DNA of 64,000 bases from Nonomuraea rubra (lineage in GTDB: Bacteria > Actinomycetota > Actinomycetes > Streptosporangiales > Streptosporangiaceae): contig NZ_JACHMI010000001.1 of assembly GCF_014207985.1 (NCBI RefSeq), forward strand, positions 8,973,001 to 9,037,000, given 5' to 3'. Both the position numbers and the translations under genes were made by a program. Below are positions 1 to 7,422 of the stretch, one piece after another (within the stretch, counting starts at the first letter, position 1; each line of letters begins with the position of its first letter). The notes under the pieces were generated by a model. That model did not search any database. It worked only from the letters and a program-made list of their open reading frames with translations, and was not told where the DNA came from.

Positions 1-113
1 GGCAGACAGGCGAGGACCTGGACGATGCCGGCGAACTGCACGGCCGCGTCAACCTCCTCAACTGGGACGGCAAAGGCACACCAGACGGATTGTTCCCCAG
101 GAGGAAGAAATGA
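1..113 (+). CDS. narH: Respiratory nitrate reductase beta subunit, C-terminal end (partial)
   Basis: Only the last 36 codons are present, in the frame whose codons begin at base 3; the gene starts outside the window. The tail contains GRVNLLNWDGKG followed by GLFP, which matches the C-terminus of actinobacterial NarH, the iron-sulfur electron-transfer subunit of the NarGHI membrane nitrate reductase. The stop codon overlaps the narJ start (ATGA), so the genes are translationally coupled. The call rests on this short tail plus the narJ-narI genes that follow. Confidence 0.8.
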   Translation, partial: QTGEDLDDAGELHGRVNLLNWDGKGTPDGLFPRRKK

Positions 114-724
114 GCGCCGACGTACGTACCGCCCACATGGTGGCCTCGGTGCTGCTCGGCTATCCCGACGAACGGCTGTACGACGGGCTCGGCGTGCTGG
201 CGAAGGCGGTGGACGGGCTGCAGGCGGGTGAGGCGCGCGAGCGGCTGTCGGCCTTCCTCGCCCATGTGGCCGCCACCTATCCCGCCGAACTGGCCGCGCA
301 CTACGTGGCGACGTTCGATCTCAAGCGGCGCTGCTGCCCGTACCTCACCTACTACGCCTACGGCGACACCCGCAAGCGCGGCGCCGCGCTGCTGCGCTTC
401 AAGCACGCGCTGAACGCGGCGGGCTTCGAGCTCGCCGACGGCGAGCTGCCCGACCACCTGGCCGTGGTGTGCGAGCTGTCGGCGCGCGGCGCCGTCCGCG
501 AGGCCCGGCGGCTGCTGCTGGAGCACCGCGCGGGCGTGGAGGTGCTGCGCGCTGCGCTGCAGGAGGAACGCTCGCCGTACGCGGACGTAGTCGCCGCCGT
601 GATCGCCACGCTGCCCCCGCCGGGCGCACGCGAGCAGGAGGCCGCGCTACGGCTGGCGGCCGAGGGACCGCCGGCCGAAGCCGTCGGCCTGGAACCGTAC
701 GCAGTGATGGAGGCGGGCCGATGA
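110..724 (+). CDS. narJ: Nitrate reductase delta subunit (NarJ chaperone)
   Basis: A 204-residue protein, the normal size for NarJ. It is a cytoplasmic chaperone that helps insert the molybdenum cofactor and assemble the NarGH complex before it docks on NarI. The conserved TorD/NarJ motif CCPYLTYYAYGDTRKRG lies near residues 70-86. It overlaps narH and narI by ATGA at both ends, so narHJI is one tightly coupled operon. The start is well supported by AGGAGGAAGAA directly upstream. Confidence 0.93.
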   Translation: MSADVRTAHMVASVLLGYPDERLYDGLGVLAKAVDGLQAGEARERLSAFLAHVAATYPAELAAHYVATFDLKRRCCPYLTYYAYGDTRKRGAALLRFKHALNAAGFELADGELPDHLAVVCELSARGAVREARRLLLEHRAGVEVLRAALQEERSPYADVVAAVIATLPPPGAREQEAALRLAAEGPPAEAVGLEPYAVMEAGR

Positions 725-1431
725 GCATCCTGCTCTGGGTTGTGCTGCCGTACGTGGCGTTGACCGTGTTCGTGCTCGGTCACCTGTGGCGCTACCGCTA
801 CGACAAGTTCGGCTGGACCACCCGGTCCTCCCAGATGTACGAGTCACGGCTGCTGCGTATCGGCAGCCCGCTGTTCCACTTCGGCATCCTCGTCGTGGCG
901 CTCGGCCACGTCGGCGGCCTGGTGATCCCCAAGAGCTGGACCGAAGCTCTGGGGATGAGCGAGGAGCTCTACCACCTGTTCGCCGTCGTGCTGGGCACCA
1001 TCGCCGGCATCGCCACAGTGGGCGGCCTGGCCATCCTGATCTACCGGCGCCGGACGGTCGGTCCCGTGTTCACCGCCACCACCCGCAACGACAAGCTGAT
1101 GTACGCCGTCCTGGCCCTCACCATCGCCCTCGGCCTGGCCGCCACCGTCCTGGCCAACATCACCGGCGGCGGCTACGACTATCGCACCACCGTCTCACCG
1201 TGGTTCCGGTCGATCTTCTCCTTCCAGCCGGAACCCGCCCCGATGGCAGGCGCGCCGCTGCTGTTCCAGCTGCACGCACTCAGTGCGCTGGTGCTGTTCG
1301 CGATCTGGCCGTTCACCCGGCTGGTGCACATGCTCACCGCCCCCGTCGGGTACCTCACCCGCCCGTACATCGTCTACCGCAGCAGGGACGAGGAACGGGC
1401 CGTCCGACGCGGCTGGGAGCCATCGCGCTGA
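721..1431 (+). CDS. narI: Nitrate reductase gamma subunit (cytochrome b, NarI)
   Basis: A 236-residue membrane protein with about five transmembrane segments. NarI takes electrons from menaquinol, carries two b hemes and anchors NarGH on the inner face of the membrane. Likely heme ligands are His53, His63, His185 and His203, in the segments LFHFGILVVALGHVGG and LHALSALVLF..RLVH. The start at the ATGA overlap with narJ gives the normal NarI length; the longer upstream reading frame is only a narJ shadow. Last gene of the narGHJI operon; no obvious terminator hairpin follows in the 56 bp before the next, convergent gene. Confidence 0.94.
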   Translation: MSILLWVVLPYVALTVFVLGHLWRYRYDKFGWTTRSSQMYESRLLRIGSPLFHFGILVVALGHVGGLVIPKSWTEALGMSEELYHLFAVVLGTIAGIATVGGLAILIYRRRTVGPVFTATTRNDKLMYAVLALTIALGLAATVLANITGGGYDYRTTVSPWFRSIFSFQPEPAPMAGAPLLFQLHALSALVLFAIWPFTRLVHMLTAPVGYLTRPYIVYRSRDEERAVRRGWEPSR

Positions 1432-1487
1432 CGTGGAACCAGGCGTGACGGCCGCCGCACGCTCACCGTGGTAGCAGGTGCGGGGAT

Positions 1488-2099
1488 CTATGTGGCGGCC
1501 AGCAGCGCCACGTGCGCGACGATCTGGAAGCGGTCGCGGGTAACCTGCGTGTAGGCCTGCGCGGCCGCCTGGCGGATCTCTTCTGCGAGCGCTGTGCTGA
1601 TCTCGCTCAGGAACGACAGGTACACGTGCACCGTGCCGTCCACCTCCACGAGTCGTATCTGCGGACGCATGCCCGCGCGGCGCAGCAGGGGCCGGACCGC
1701 GTCAGCGACGGCCCGCAGAGCTGCGGGGCCGGTCGGCGACACCGCTTCCGCGCAAGTCTCGACCAGCTCGACGGGCTCGCATCTGGATACGGTCTCCTCC
1801 AGCCCGGTCCCCGACGGTGTAGGCCCCGCCACCAGCACCGGGACCCCCGCGCGCAGGGCACACATGACCCCGGCCTCTCGCAGCGTGAAGGGGCCCGGCG
1901 CCAGCCTGACGTCGACGAGCAGGTCCACATCCCCGCCCGCCAGCGGGCAGCGACCGCCAGGAGCCATGCCGGCACACGGCGCCGTGGAGGGCGCCGCGCC
2001 TGGAGGGTGGCAGTAGGCCATCTCGTGTCCTTCGAGGGCGAGCAACGCCCCTGCCACCGCACCGCCGGAAGGGTCCGACTCCGTCATCAGGATCCGCAT
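1488..2099 (-). CDS. Conserved hypothetical protein of the dormancy island
   Basis: A 203-residue protein starting MRILMTESDPSGGAV. The N-terminal half looks like a Rossmann-like or receiver-like alpha/beta fold (a DLLVDVRLAP strand, then GVPVLVAGP). Between them sits CAGMAPGGRCPL, a cysteine pair that could bind metal. The C-terminal part (IRLVEVDGTVHVYLSFLS, then an amphipathic helix) resembles a small alpha+beta domain. I do not recognise the family. The start was chosen at MRIL because the residues before it are low-complexity, and a DevR-like box lies 36 bp upstream. It faces away from the hibernation-factor gene and shares its control region. Confidence 0.6.
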   Translation of the reverse strand: MRILMTESDPSGGAVAGALLALEGHEMAYCHPPGAAPSTAPCAGMAPGGRCPLAGGDVDLLVDVRLAPGPFTLREAGVMCALRAGVPVLVAGPTPSGTGLEETVSRCEPVELVETCAEAVSPTGPAALRAVADAVRPLLRRAGMRPQIRLVEVDGTVHVYLSFLSEISTALAEEIRQAAAQAYTQVTRDRFQIVAHVALLAAT

Positions 2100-2134
2100 G
2101 GGACCACCTTGTCGCCTGCCGTCACCTCCGGGCA

Positions 2135-2148
2135 GGGACCAAAGTCCT
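2135..2148. promoter_or_regulatory. DevR-like box upstream of the 2099 minus-strand gene
   Basis: GGGACCAAAGTCCT fits the DosR/DevR palindrome (GGGAC, 4 bp, GTCCC) with one mismatch. It lies 36 bp before the start of the minus-strand hypothetical gene. Confidence 0.6.
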
Positions 2149-2202
2149 CGCAGCGGCGGGCGAGAGACCTCGCTCCGGCCCCAGCGACACCTTCCGCCGC
2201 AG

Positions 2203-2239
2203 GAGCCCAACGTCCTTGCCCGGCGGGGACGAAAGTCCC
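2203..2239. promoter_or_regulatory. Paired DevR-like boxes upstream of the hibernation factor
   Basis: GGGACGAAAGTCCC (2226-2239) is a perfect 5+4+5 palindrome matching the mycobacterial DosR box core. A weaker copy, GAGCCCAACGTCCT, sits 23 bp upstream at 2203-2216. The proximal box ends 68 bp before the ATG at 2308. Confidence 0.7.
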
Positions 2240-2307
2240 TGGCCGCGGCGTCCGGACTGGCCAGAGGGTGGGGTCATCAGCAACGGATGCGAAGAAGGTG
2301 CTCACGC

Positions 2308-3060
2308 ATGAGGCACAGGCCCATCGCTCTTGATCCCGCCGACGTGCAGGTCAAGATCCGTGGCGGGTTCCGGCCCGCCGATGTCCGGCACGCCCAGGAG
2401 ACCGTGGCTCATCTGGCGCGGCTCGCTCACGAGCCGGTGCTCGGCGCGAGGGTCAAGCTCGGCACCGCGCCCGAGTTCGGCGCCGGGCGGCGGACAGCGG
2501 AGGCCGTACTGGATGTCCAGGGGAGACTCGTCAGGGCCCGGGCCAGCGCGGCCTCCGCTCGTGGAGCCGTCCAGCTGCTCGGTGACCGGCTGCGGACGCG
2601 GCTGCTGGAGAGCACCAGGGACTGGGAGAACCGGCGGGGGCGCCACCACGGACAGCGTCCAGCCGGGCAGGCCGGCGGGGAGCGGCAGGTCGTACGGCTT
2701 CCCGCGGCGGCCCGCGCCGTGCCTGACGAGGCTGTGGTGGACATGGAGGAGCTCGACTACGACTTCCTGCTGTTCACCGAGGACGCGACGGGCCAGGACA
2801 GCGTCGTCTACCGCACCGGCGACGGCTACCGCCTCGCTCAGCTCGTGCCGCAGTCGGATCTGCCGGCTCCGACGTGCGCGGCGATCTCGGTCAGCCCGTT
2901 GCCCGCTCCCCGGCTCACCGTGGCGGAGGCCATCGAACGGCTGGAGTTGACCGGGTTCGCGTTCGTCTTCTTCGCCGACACGGACACCGGAGCCGGCCGC
3001 CTCGTCTACCACCGCGCTGACGGGGACTACGGCCTCGTCAGCACCGTTCACGACGGCTGA
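2308..3060 (+). CDS. HPF/S30AE-family ribosome hibernation factor with two tail domains
   Basis: A 250-residue protein. Residues about 10-95 (DVQVKIRGGF...) form an S30AE/HPF-type ribosome-binding domain. Two similar C-terminal dimerisation-type domains follow: one around EELDYDFLLFTEDATGQD and one around ERLELTGFAFVFFADTDTG, each ending in a YRTGDGY/YHRADGDY strand typical of long HPF tails. Family knowledge: HPF proteins inactivate ribosomes as 100S dimers, and mycobacterial Rv0079 is a DosR-controlled relative. The start at 2308 has GAAGGTG seven bases upstream; the longer frame before it is non-protein-like. Controlled, by inference, by the paired DevR-like boxes upstream. Confidence 0.85.
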   Translation: MRHRPIALDPADVQVKIRGGFRPADVRHAQETVAHLARLAHEPVLGARVKLGTAPEFGAGRRTAEAVLDVQGRLVRARASAASARGAVQLLGDRLRTRLLESTRDWENRRGRHHGQRPAGQAGGERQVVRLPAAARAVPDEAVVDMEELDYDFLLFTEDATGQDSVVYRTGDGYRLAQLVPQSDLPAPTCAAISVSPLPAPRLTVAEAIERLELTGFAFVFFADTDTGAGRLVYHRADGDYGLVSTVHDG

Positions 3061-3074
3061 CGTCCCCCGGATCG

Positions 3075-3110
3075 GACCGCGGCCCCCATGGCGTGAGCGG
3101 TGCCGCGGTC
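3075..3110. terminator. Possible bidirectional hairpin terminator
   Basis: GACCGCGGC (3075-3083) pairs perfectly with GCCGCGGTC (3102-3110), with an 18-base loop. It lies between the converging ends of the hibernation factor and the nitrate transporter. There is no T-run, so termination is inferred. Confidence 0.4.
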
Positions 3111-3153
3111 GTCCGGTATGAGCGGCAGGTAGAGGCGGTGCGTCGCCCGCAGA

Positions 3154-4374
3154 TCAGTCAGCGTGTGCTCGCGCGGCGGTCAGGGCACGTACCGCGGTCA
3201 GGGTCAGGAGAACGGCCAGCGCGGCGGTGACGGCCAGCAGGCCCAGGCCGAGCCCGTACGAGCCGAGCCGGCCATAGATGAAGCCCATGACCAGCGGCGG
3301 CACGAAACCGCCCAGCCCTCCGGCCGCGCCCACCAGGCCGGTGACCGAACCGACCTTGTCGGCCGGGGCGACCTGAGCGACCAGCGCGAACGTGGCGCCG
3401 CTGCCCGCGCCCAGCGCCGCCGCCATGGACAGGAACGCGACCGTGCCCACCGGCATCAAGGGAGGTGTCAGCGCCTGGATCGCCGCCATGACGGCGACCA
3501 CGGCGAACACCCCGGCCAGCACTCGTACCGGGCCGATCCGGTCCGACGCCCACCCTCCGAGCGGCCGCATGAGGACTGCGAGCACCACGAATCCGGCCAT
3601 TCGATAGGCCGCGTCCGCCTGTTCCAGCCCGTAACCAGTCTGCAGATAGGCCGGCAGGTAGACGGAGAAGGCGACATAACCGCCGAACGCGACGGCGTAC
3701 AGCAGGCAGGCCTGCCACGTGATCGGCAGCCTGGCCGTGGCCGTGAGCCGCGCGATCAGCGGCTGCCCGGCCACGCTGCGCCCGGGCGCATCCCGAAGAA
3801 TCAGCCATGAGACGGCCGCGTAGACCGCGAGCACGACCGCCGTGATGACGAACGGGGCGGCGGCGCCGCCGGCGCGCACCAGCGGGACGGTGGTCAGCGC
3901 GCTGACGGCGGTGCCTCCCATGCCCGCGCCGAAGATTCCCACTGCGAGCCCGCGCCGCTGCGGCGGGAACCACGCACTGACGAACGGCACCCCGACAGCG
4001 AAGGCAGTACCGGCGACACCCAGGAAGAACCCGCCGATCAGCAGCGCAGCCAGCGAGGTCTGCCCTGCGACGCCGATGAACAGAACGGGCGCGATCGTGA
4101 CGGCAGACACCAGAGGGAACATCACCCGCGCGCCGTACCGGTCAGTCAGCGCGCCCACGGGGATCCGCCCCAGCGAGCCGACGATCACCGGCACCGCCAC
4201 CAGCAACGCCTGCTGCGGCGCCGAGAGGCCGAGCATCTCCTTGAACCGTGGACCCAGCGGGCTGAGCAGGGCCCAGGCCCAGAAGTTCACCGCGAAGCCT
4301 AACGTCGCCATGACCAGCATCAGCACGGCCTGGCCATCCGCCTCGCTCGCCTGTCTCCTACCGGTCTCCGTCAT
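3154..4374 (-). CDS. narK: NarK-type nitrate/nitrite transporter (MFS)
   Basis: A 406-residue major facilitator with about 12 transmembrane helices. It carries NNP-family features: an N-terminal FAVNFWAWALLSPLGP helix, GRIPVGALTDRYGAR after helix 2, and the glycine-rich signatures GVAGTAFAVGVPFVSAWFPP and GAGMGGTAVSALTTVP. Role: nitrate uptake or nitrate/nitrite exchange for the NarGHI reductase encoded just to the left. I chose the second ATG (4374) because AGGCGGAG lies at ribosome-binding distance; an in-frame ATG at 4389 would add five residues. No DevR-like box is close to its start. Confidence 0.85.
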   Translation of the reverse strand: MTETGRRQASEADGQAVLMLVMATLGFAVNFWAWALLSPLGPRFKEMLGLSAPQQALLVAVPVIVGSLGRIPVGALTDRYGARVMFPLVSAVTIAPVLFIGVAGQTSLAALLIGGFFLGVAGTAFAVGVPFVSAWFPPQRRGLAVGIFGAGMGGTAVSALTTVPLVRAGGAAAPFVITAVVLAVYAAVSWLILRDAPGRSVAGQPLIARLTATARLPITWQACLLYAVAFGGYVAFSVYLPAYLQTGYGLEQADAAYRMAGFVVLAVLMRPLGGWASDRIGPVRVLAGVFAVVAVMAAIQALTPPLMPVGTVAFLSMAAALGAGSGATFALVAQVAPADKVGSVTGLVGAAGGLGGFVPPLVMGFIYGRLGSYGLGLGLLAVTAALAVLLTLTAVRALTAARAHAD

Positions 4375-4637
4375 CGAGCTCCGCCTCATCTTGAGGATCT
4401 CGCCGGCCAGGCACCGCCGTGGATCGCCGCGTGATTCTTCCCTGGTACCTGCGCACGATCATCAGTTTCCGGCCTCATACCCGTCCGCAAGCACCCAAAG
4501 CACGCAACTCGCTAGCAGGCTTCCCGGCCACCGCTCCCACGCTGCGCTGGGCGCATGGCCTCCATGTCGCTTCATGTCGCTTCCCGCCTTACCCGCCGCC
4601 CCATGAGGCCGATGGATGACGCAAGGTCCTGCCAGAG
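4375..4637. other. Divergent intergenic region between narK and adhP
   Basis: About 260 bp with no plausible gene on either strand; the short frames here have non-protein-like composition. Together with the paired boxes at 4638-4674 it should hold the promoters of both narK (leftward) and adhP (rightward). I see no other repeat. Confidence 0.4.
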
Positions 4638-4674
4638 GTGACTCGGGACTCCGCGAGTACGGGACCTTCGGCCC
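4638..4674. promoter_or_regulatory. DevR-like box(es) upstream of adhP
   Basis: GGGACCTTCGGCCC (4661-4674) is a strong box. A weaker partner, GTGACTCGGGACTC, lies 23 bp upstream. The proximal box ends 64 bp before the adhP start. Confidence 0.65.
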
Positions 4675-4738
4675 TGATGTGGGCGCCGCTGTGACCGGAA
4701 GGCTGAAGGCGAGACCCGATGGAGAAAGAAGAACAGTC

Positions 4739-5749
4739 ATGCGTGCTGCCGTCGTCACCGCCTTCGACAAGCCCGTCGAACTTCAGGAGGTGCCCGTACC
4801 CGAGCCGGGGCCGTCCCAGGTCCTCGTCCGCATCGAGGCGAGCGGGCTGTGCCACACCGACATCCACGCCGCCCACGGCGACTGGCCGGTCAAACCCGCG
4901 CTGCCGTTCACCCCGGGCCACGAGGGCGTCGGCGTCATCGAGGAGGTCGGCTCCGCCGTGACCGGCCGGGCGGTCGGCGAGCGGGTGGCCATCCCCTGGC
5001 TCGGCTACGCCTGCGGCACCTGCGAATACTGCGTCAGCGGCCGTGAGACCCTGTGCGAGTCCCAGCTGAACAGCGGGTACGCGATCAACGGCGGCCACGC
5101 CGAGTACGCGGTCGCGCACGCCGCCTACGTGGTCCCGGTGCCCGATGGCGTCGCCTCGGCTGAGGCCGCGCCGCTGACCTGCGCGGGGGTGACCACGTAC
5201 AAGGCGGTCAAGGTCTCCGGTCTGCGGCCTTCCGAACGTGCCGCGATCTTCGGCATCGGCGGGCTGGGCCACCTGGCGCAGCAGTACGCGCAGATCTTCG
5301 GCGGCGAGACCATCGCGGTCGACGTCACCGACGAGAAGCTGCGCCTGGCCCGGGAGCTGGGCGCCTCTCACACGGTCAACGCCGCCGTCAGCGACCCGGT
5401 CGCCGAGATCAAAGCCCTGGGCGGGGCGGACGTGGCCATCGTGCTGGCCGCGAGTCCGCGCGTGCTGGAGCAGGCGCACGCCTCACTGCGCCGCGGCGGC
5501 CGCCTGGTGCTGGTCTCTCTGCCCAAGGACAACACCATGAGCCTGCCCGTCTTCCAGACCGTCCTCGGTGGCATCAGCGTCATCGGCTCCATCGTCGGCA
5601 CCCGCGCCGACCTGGCCGAGGTCTTCGAACTGCACGCCGCGGGACGCACCAAGGTCGTCTACGAGACGCGCAAGCTGGAGGAGATCAACCAGTCCTTCGA
5701 CGACGTCCTGGCCGGCACCGTGCCCGCCCGCCTGGTCTTCCAGCTCTGA
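4739..5749 (+). CDS. adhP: Zinc-dependent alcohol dehydrogenase
   Basis: A 336-residue medium-chain dehydrogenase that interconverts alcohols and aldehydes with NAD(H). Catalytic zinc ligands are visible as Cys38 in GLCHTD and His61-Glu62 in PGHEGVG. The structural zinc site is the Cys92/95/98/106 cluster in YACGTCEYCVSGRETLC. The nucleotide-binding GIGGLGHLA loop is near residue 172. The start MRAAVVTAFDKP follows GGAGAAAGAAG, so the upstream extension of the frame is rejected. In an oxygen-limited cell it would re-oxidise NADH by reducing acetaldehyde to ethanol. A perfect hairpin terminator follows. Confidence 0.92.
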   Translation: MRAAVVTAFDKPVELQEVPVPEPGPSQVLVRIEASGLCHTDIHAAHGDWPVKPALPFTPGHEGVGVIEEVGSAVTGRAVGERVAIPWLGYACGTCEYCVSGRETLCESQLNSGYAINGGHAEYAVAHAAYVVPVPDGVASAEAAPLTCAGVTTYKAVKVSGLRPSERAAIFGIGGLGHLAQQYAQIFGGETIAVDVTDEKLRLARELGASHTVNAAVSDPVAEIKALGGADVAIVLAASPRVLEQAHASLRRGGRLVLVSLPKDNTMSLPVFQTVLGGISVIGSIVGTRADLAEVFELHAAGRTKVVYETRKLEEINQSFDDVLAGTVPARLVFQL

Positions 5750-5771
5750 CCACTCCAGAACAAGACGCCGT

Positions 5772-5801
5772 GCCCGGCCCCGATCCTGATCGGGGCCGGG
5801 C
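5772..5801 (+). terminator. Terminator of adhP
   Basis: A perfect 13-bp stem (GCCCGGCCCCGAT with its complement at 5789-5801) and a 4-base loop, 22 bp after the adhP stop. Confidence 0.75.
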
Positions 5802-5984
5802 TTCGGTTGTCCGGACCGGCCATCGGAGGCTTTCGAGCCTCGACCTCTTCCAGCCGGATCGTTCTCATGATGCATCTGCCCAGAGTGAGGGTCAGCCCGC
5901 CACGCCCACAGCTCATGGGGGCGTCCCATGCTGCCCATCCGCGCCGGCGACTCCTGCGCACGCAGTCGTCCAGGTGGTTTCGGG

Positions 5985-6590
5985 TCATGGTGCCGTTCTG
6001 ACCACGGCGAGTGGGCACGGGGCGTGGTGCAGCAGCGCGTGGCTGACGGAGCCCAGCACCATCCCGGCGAACGTGCCGTGCCCGTGCGAGCCGACCACCA
6101 GGAGCTCCGCACCGGCCGCGGCCTCCCTCAGCACCTCGGCCGGATGGCCGTGCACCAACTCCTCTGCGACGGTCACGTCCGGATGCCGTGCTCGAAGGTC
6201 GCCCAGCGCCTCCTTCAGCGCGCCCGGTCCCTCCTGCGCCACGGGGTCGAACCCCTGCTGGGCCCTGGCGTGCACGACTCGCAGCCGCCCACCACGCAGC
6301 TCCGCCTCGGCGAAAGCGAACTCCAGCACCCGTGGCGAAGCCGGGAACCGTCCGCACCGGCGACGACCTCACCAGCCGCCGTCGAGGAAGTCTGGCGAAC
6401 CACGACCACATCGCACGGCGCATGCCCGGCCACCCCGTAGGCGACCGATCCGACGAGCATCCCGCGCACTCCGCCGAGCCCATGGCTGCCCACGACCAGG
6501 AACTCGGCGCCGCGCGCAGGGCCGCCTCCCGGGCTGCCCAGCCGACGGCCTCGAGCCCGGCCGCGAGCCGTCCACTCCCACGAGAATCAT
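5985..6590 (-). pseudogene. Broken tandem universal stress protein
   Basis: The reading frame begins MILVGVDGS with a good start. It then changes frame at least three times: AAGLEAVGWAAREAAL; a jump to FLVVGSHGLGGVRGMLVGS; then VVAGADGS; and finally RVLEFAFAEAELRGG through VVGSHGHGTFAGMVLGS to the stop. Tandem USPs of this island are about 280 residues, while this locus holds only about 200 codons. A central part of the first USP domain (roughly 80-90 residues) is therefore missing, in addition to the frameshifts. Sequencing error alone would not explain the internal deletion. Intact relatives lie at 27266, 28947 and 36855. Confidence 0.8.
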
Positions 6591-6615
6591 GATCTCTCCT
6601 TCAGGTCAACGAAAA

Positions 6616-6645
6616 CCCGCCCGCCCTGGGGGCAGGGCGGGCGGG
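6616..6645 (-). terminator. Terminator of the first DoxX gene
   Basis: A perfect 13-bp GC stem (CCCGCCCGCCCTG and its complement at 6633-6645) with a 4-base loop. Read on the minus strand it is followed by TTTT, a classic intrinsic terminator 12 bp past the DoxX stop. Confidence 0.85.
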
Positions 6646-6657
6646 TGGCCAGGGCGG

Positions 6658-7188
6658 CTACTGGAGCCACGGGGTGCGGCGGACGATGGGCAGGTTGCCG
6701 AGTCCGAGGGTCCTGCCGGCGCCGGCGAGGGCGAGGCCGATGAGGACGATCGCGTAGATGAGGTGGTCGTCCATGAAGGGGTTGGTGGTCAGGGGCAGCT
6801 CGGCGGCCCACATCAGGAGCAGCATCGCGGTGCCGGCGCCGGCGGCGATGCGGGTGCCGATGCCCAGGACGAGCGCCAGGCCGACGCCGGCCAGGCCGGC
6901 CATGAACAGCCAGTCCACCCACGCCTGCCCGGCCAGGCCGGTGAAGAAGCCGCCGAGGGCGTGCTCGCCGGTGCCCTTGAGGAAGCCGGTGGTCGGGCTG
7001 CCGCCGTTGATCCAGGCCTTGGCCGCCGGGGTGGCGAAGCCGAAGCCGAAGGTCTTGTCCAGGAAGGCCCAGAGGAAGACCCAGCCGATCGAGATCCGGG
7101 CGATGGCCCAGACGTAGTCGGCCGGGGTCTTGTGCTCCGCCTTGCCCGCGCTGGTGTGCGTCACAGGCTGGTGGATGGTGGTGGCCAT
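6658..7188 (-). CDS. DoxX-family membrane protein (copy 1)
   Basis: A 176-residue protein with four predicted transmembrane helices (ARISIGWVFLWAFLDKTFG, WVDWLFMAGLAGVGLALVLG, GAGTAMLLLMWAAELPL, HLIYAIVLIGLALAGAG). It belongs to the DoxX/DoxD group, small membrane proteins linked to thiol or quinone redox and stress in actinobacteria; the substrate is unknown. It is closely similar to the copy at 28304, including the IGWVFLWAFLDKTFG and GSPTTGFLKGTGE motifs. The start follows GGGAGG. It precedes a USP remnant on the same strand, and paired DevR-like boxes sit 77 bp upstream. Confidence 0.85.
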   Translation of the reverse strand: MATTIHQPVTHTSAGKAEHKTPADYVWAIARISIGWVFLWAFLDKTFGFGFATPAAKAWINGGSPTTGFLKGTGEHALGGFFTGLAGQAWVDWLFMAGLAGVGLALVLGIGTRIAAGAGTAMLLLMWAAELPLTTNPFMDDHLIYAIVLIGLALAGAGRTLGLGNLPIVRRTPWLQ

Positions 7189-7264
7189 GGCGGGCCTCCC
7201 TTTCCTGTTCTGTCGTGCGTCCTTGTCTCACCTCCATCACACCGGTTGTGGCCGCCGGCGCTCA

Positions 7265-7300
7265 GTGCCGTACGGCCCTCGGCATGAGGACCTTGGTCCT
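7265..7300. promoter_or_regulatory. Paired DevR-like boxes upstream of DoxX copy 1
   Basis: GTGCCGTACGGCCC (7265-7278) and AGGACCTTGGTCCT (7287-7300, inside the perfect 16-bp palindrome GAGGACCTTGGTCCTC) are spaced exactly 22 bp. The first box is 76 bp before the DoxX start, the same geometry as at the second DoxX gene. Confidence 0.75.
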
Positions 7301-7338
7301 CCCCCACGCCAAGTCGTGGCGCTGCCCGCCGCTGCGCG

Positions 7339-7373
7339 GGGACCTTCGGCACCGAGGCGGGGCCGTCAGGCCC
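7339..7373. promoter_or_regulatory. Paired DevR-like boxes upstream of the nitroreductase
   Basis: GGGACCTTCGGCAC (7339-7352) and GGGCCGTCAGGCCC (7360-7373), 21 bp apart, end 49 bp before the ATG at 7423. Confidence 0.65.
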
Positions 7374-7422
7374 TCACCGCAGCCGGACCAGGTGCGGCAG
7401 CGTCGGTGGCAGGAGGTGTGTG

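Noticed and set aside
5750..5984. A plus-strand coding gene after adhP
   Set aside because: The long plus-strand frame across 5770-7287 is a shadow of the minus-strand USP and DoxX genes; only the terminator is supported.
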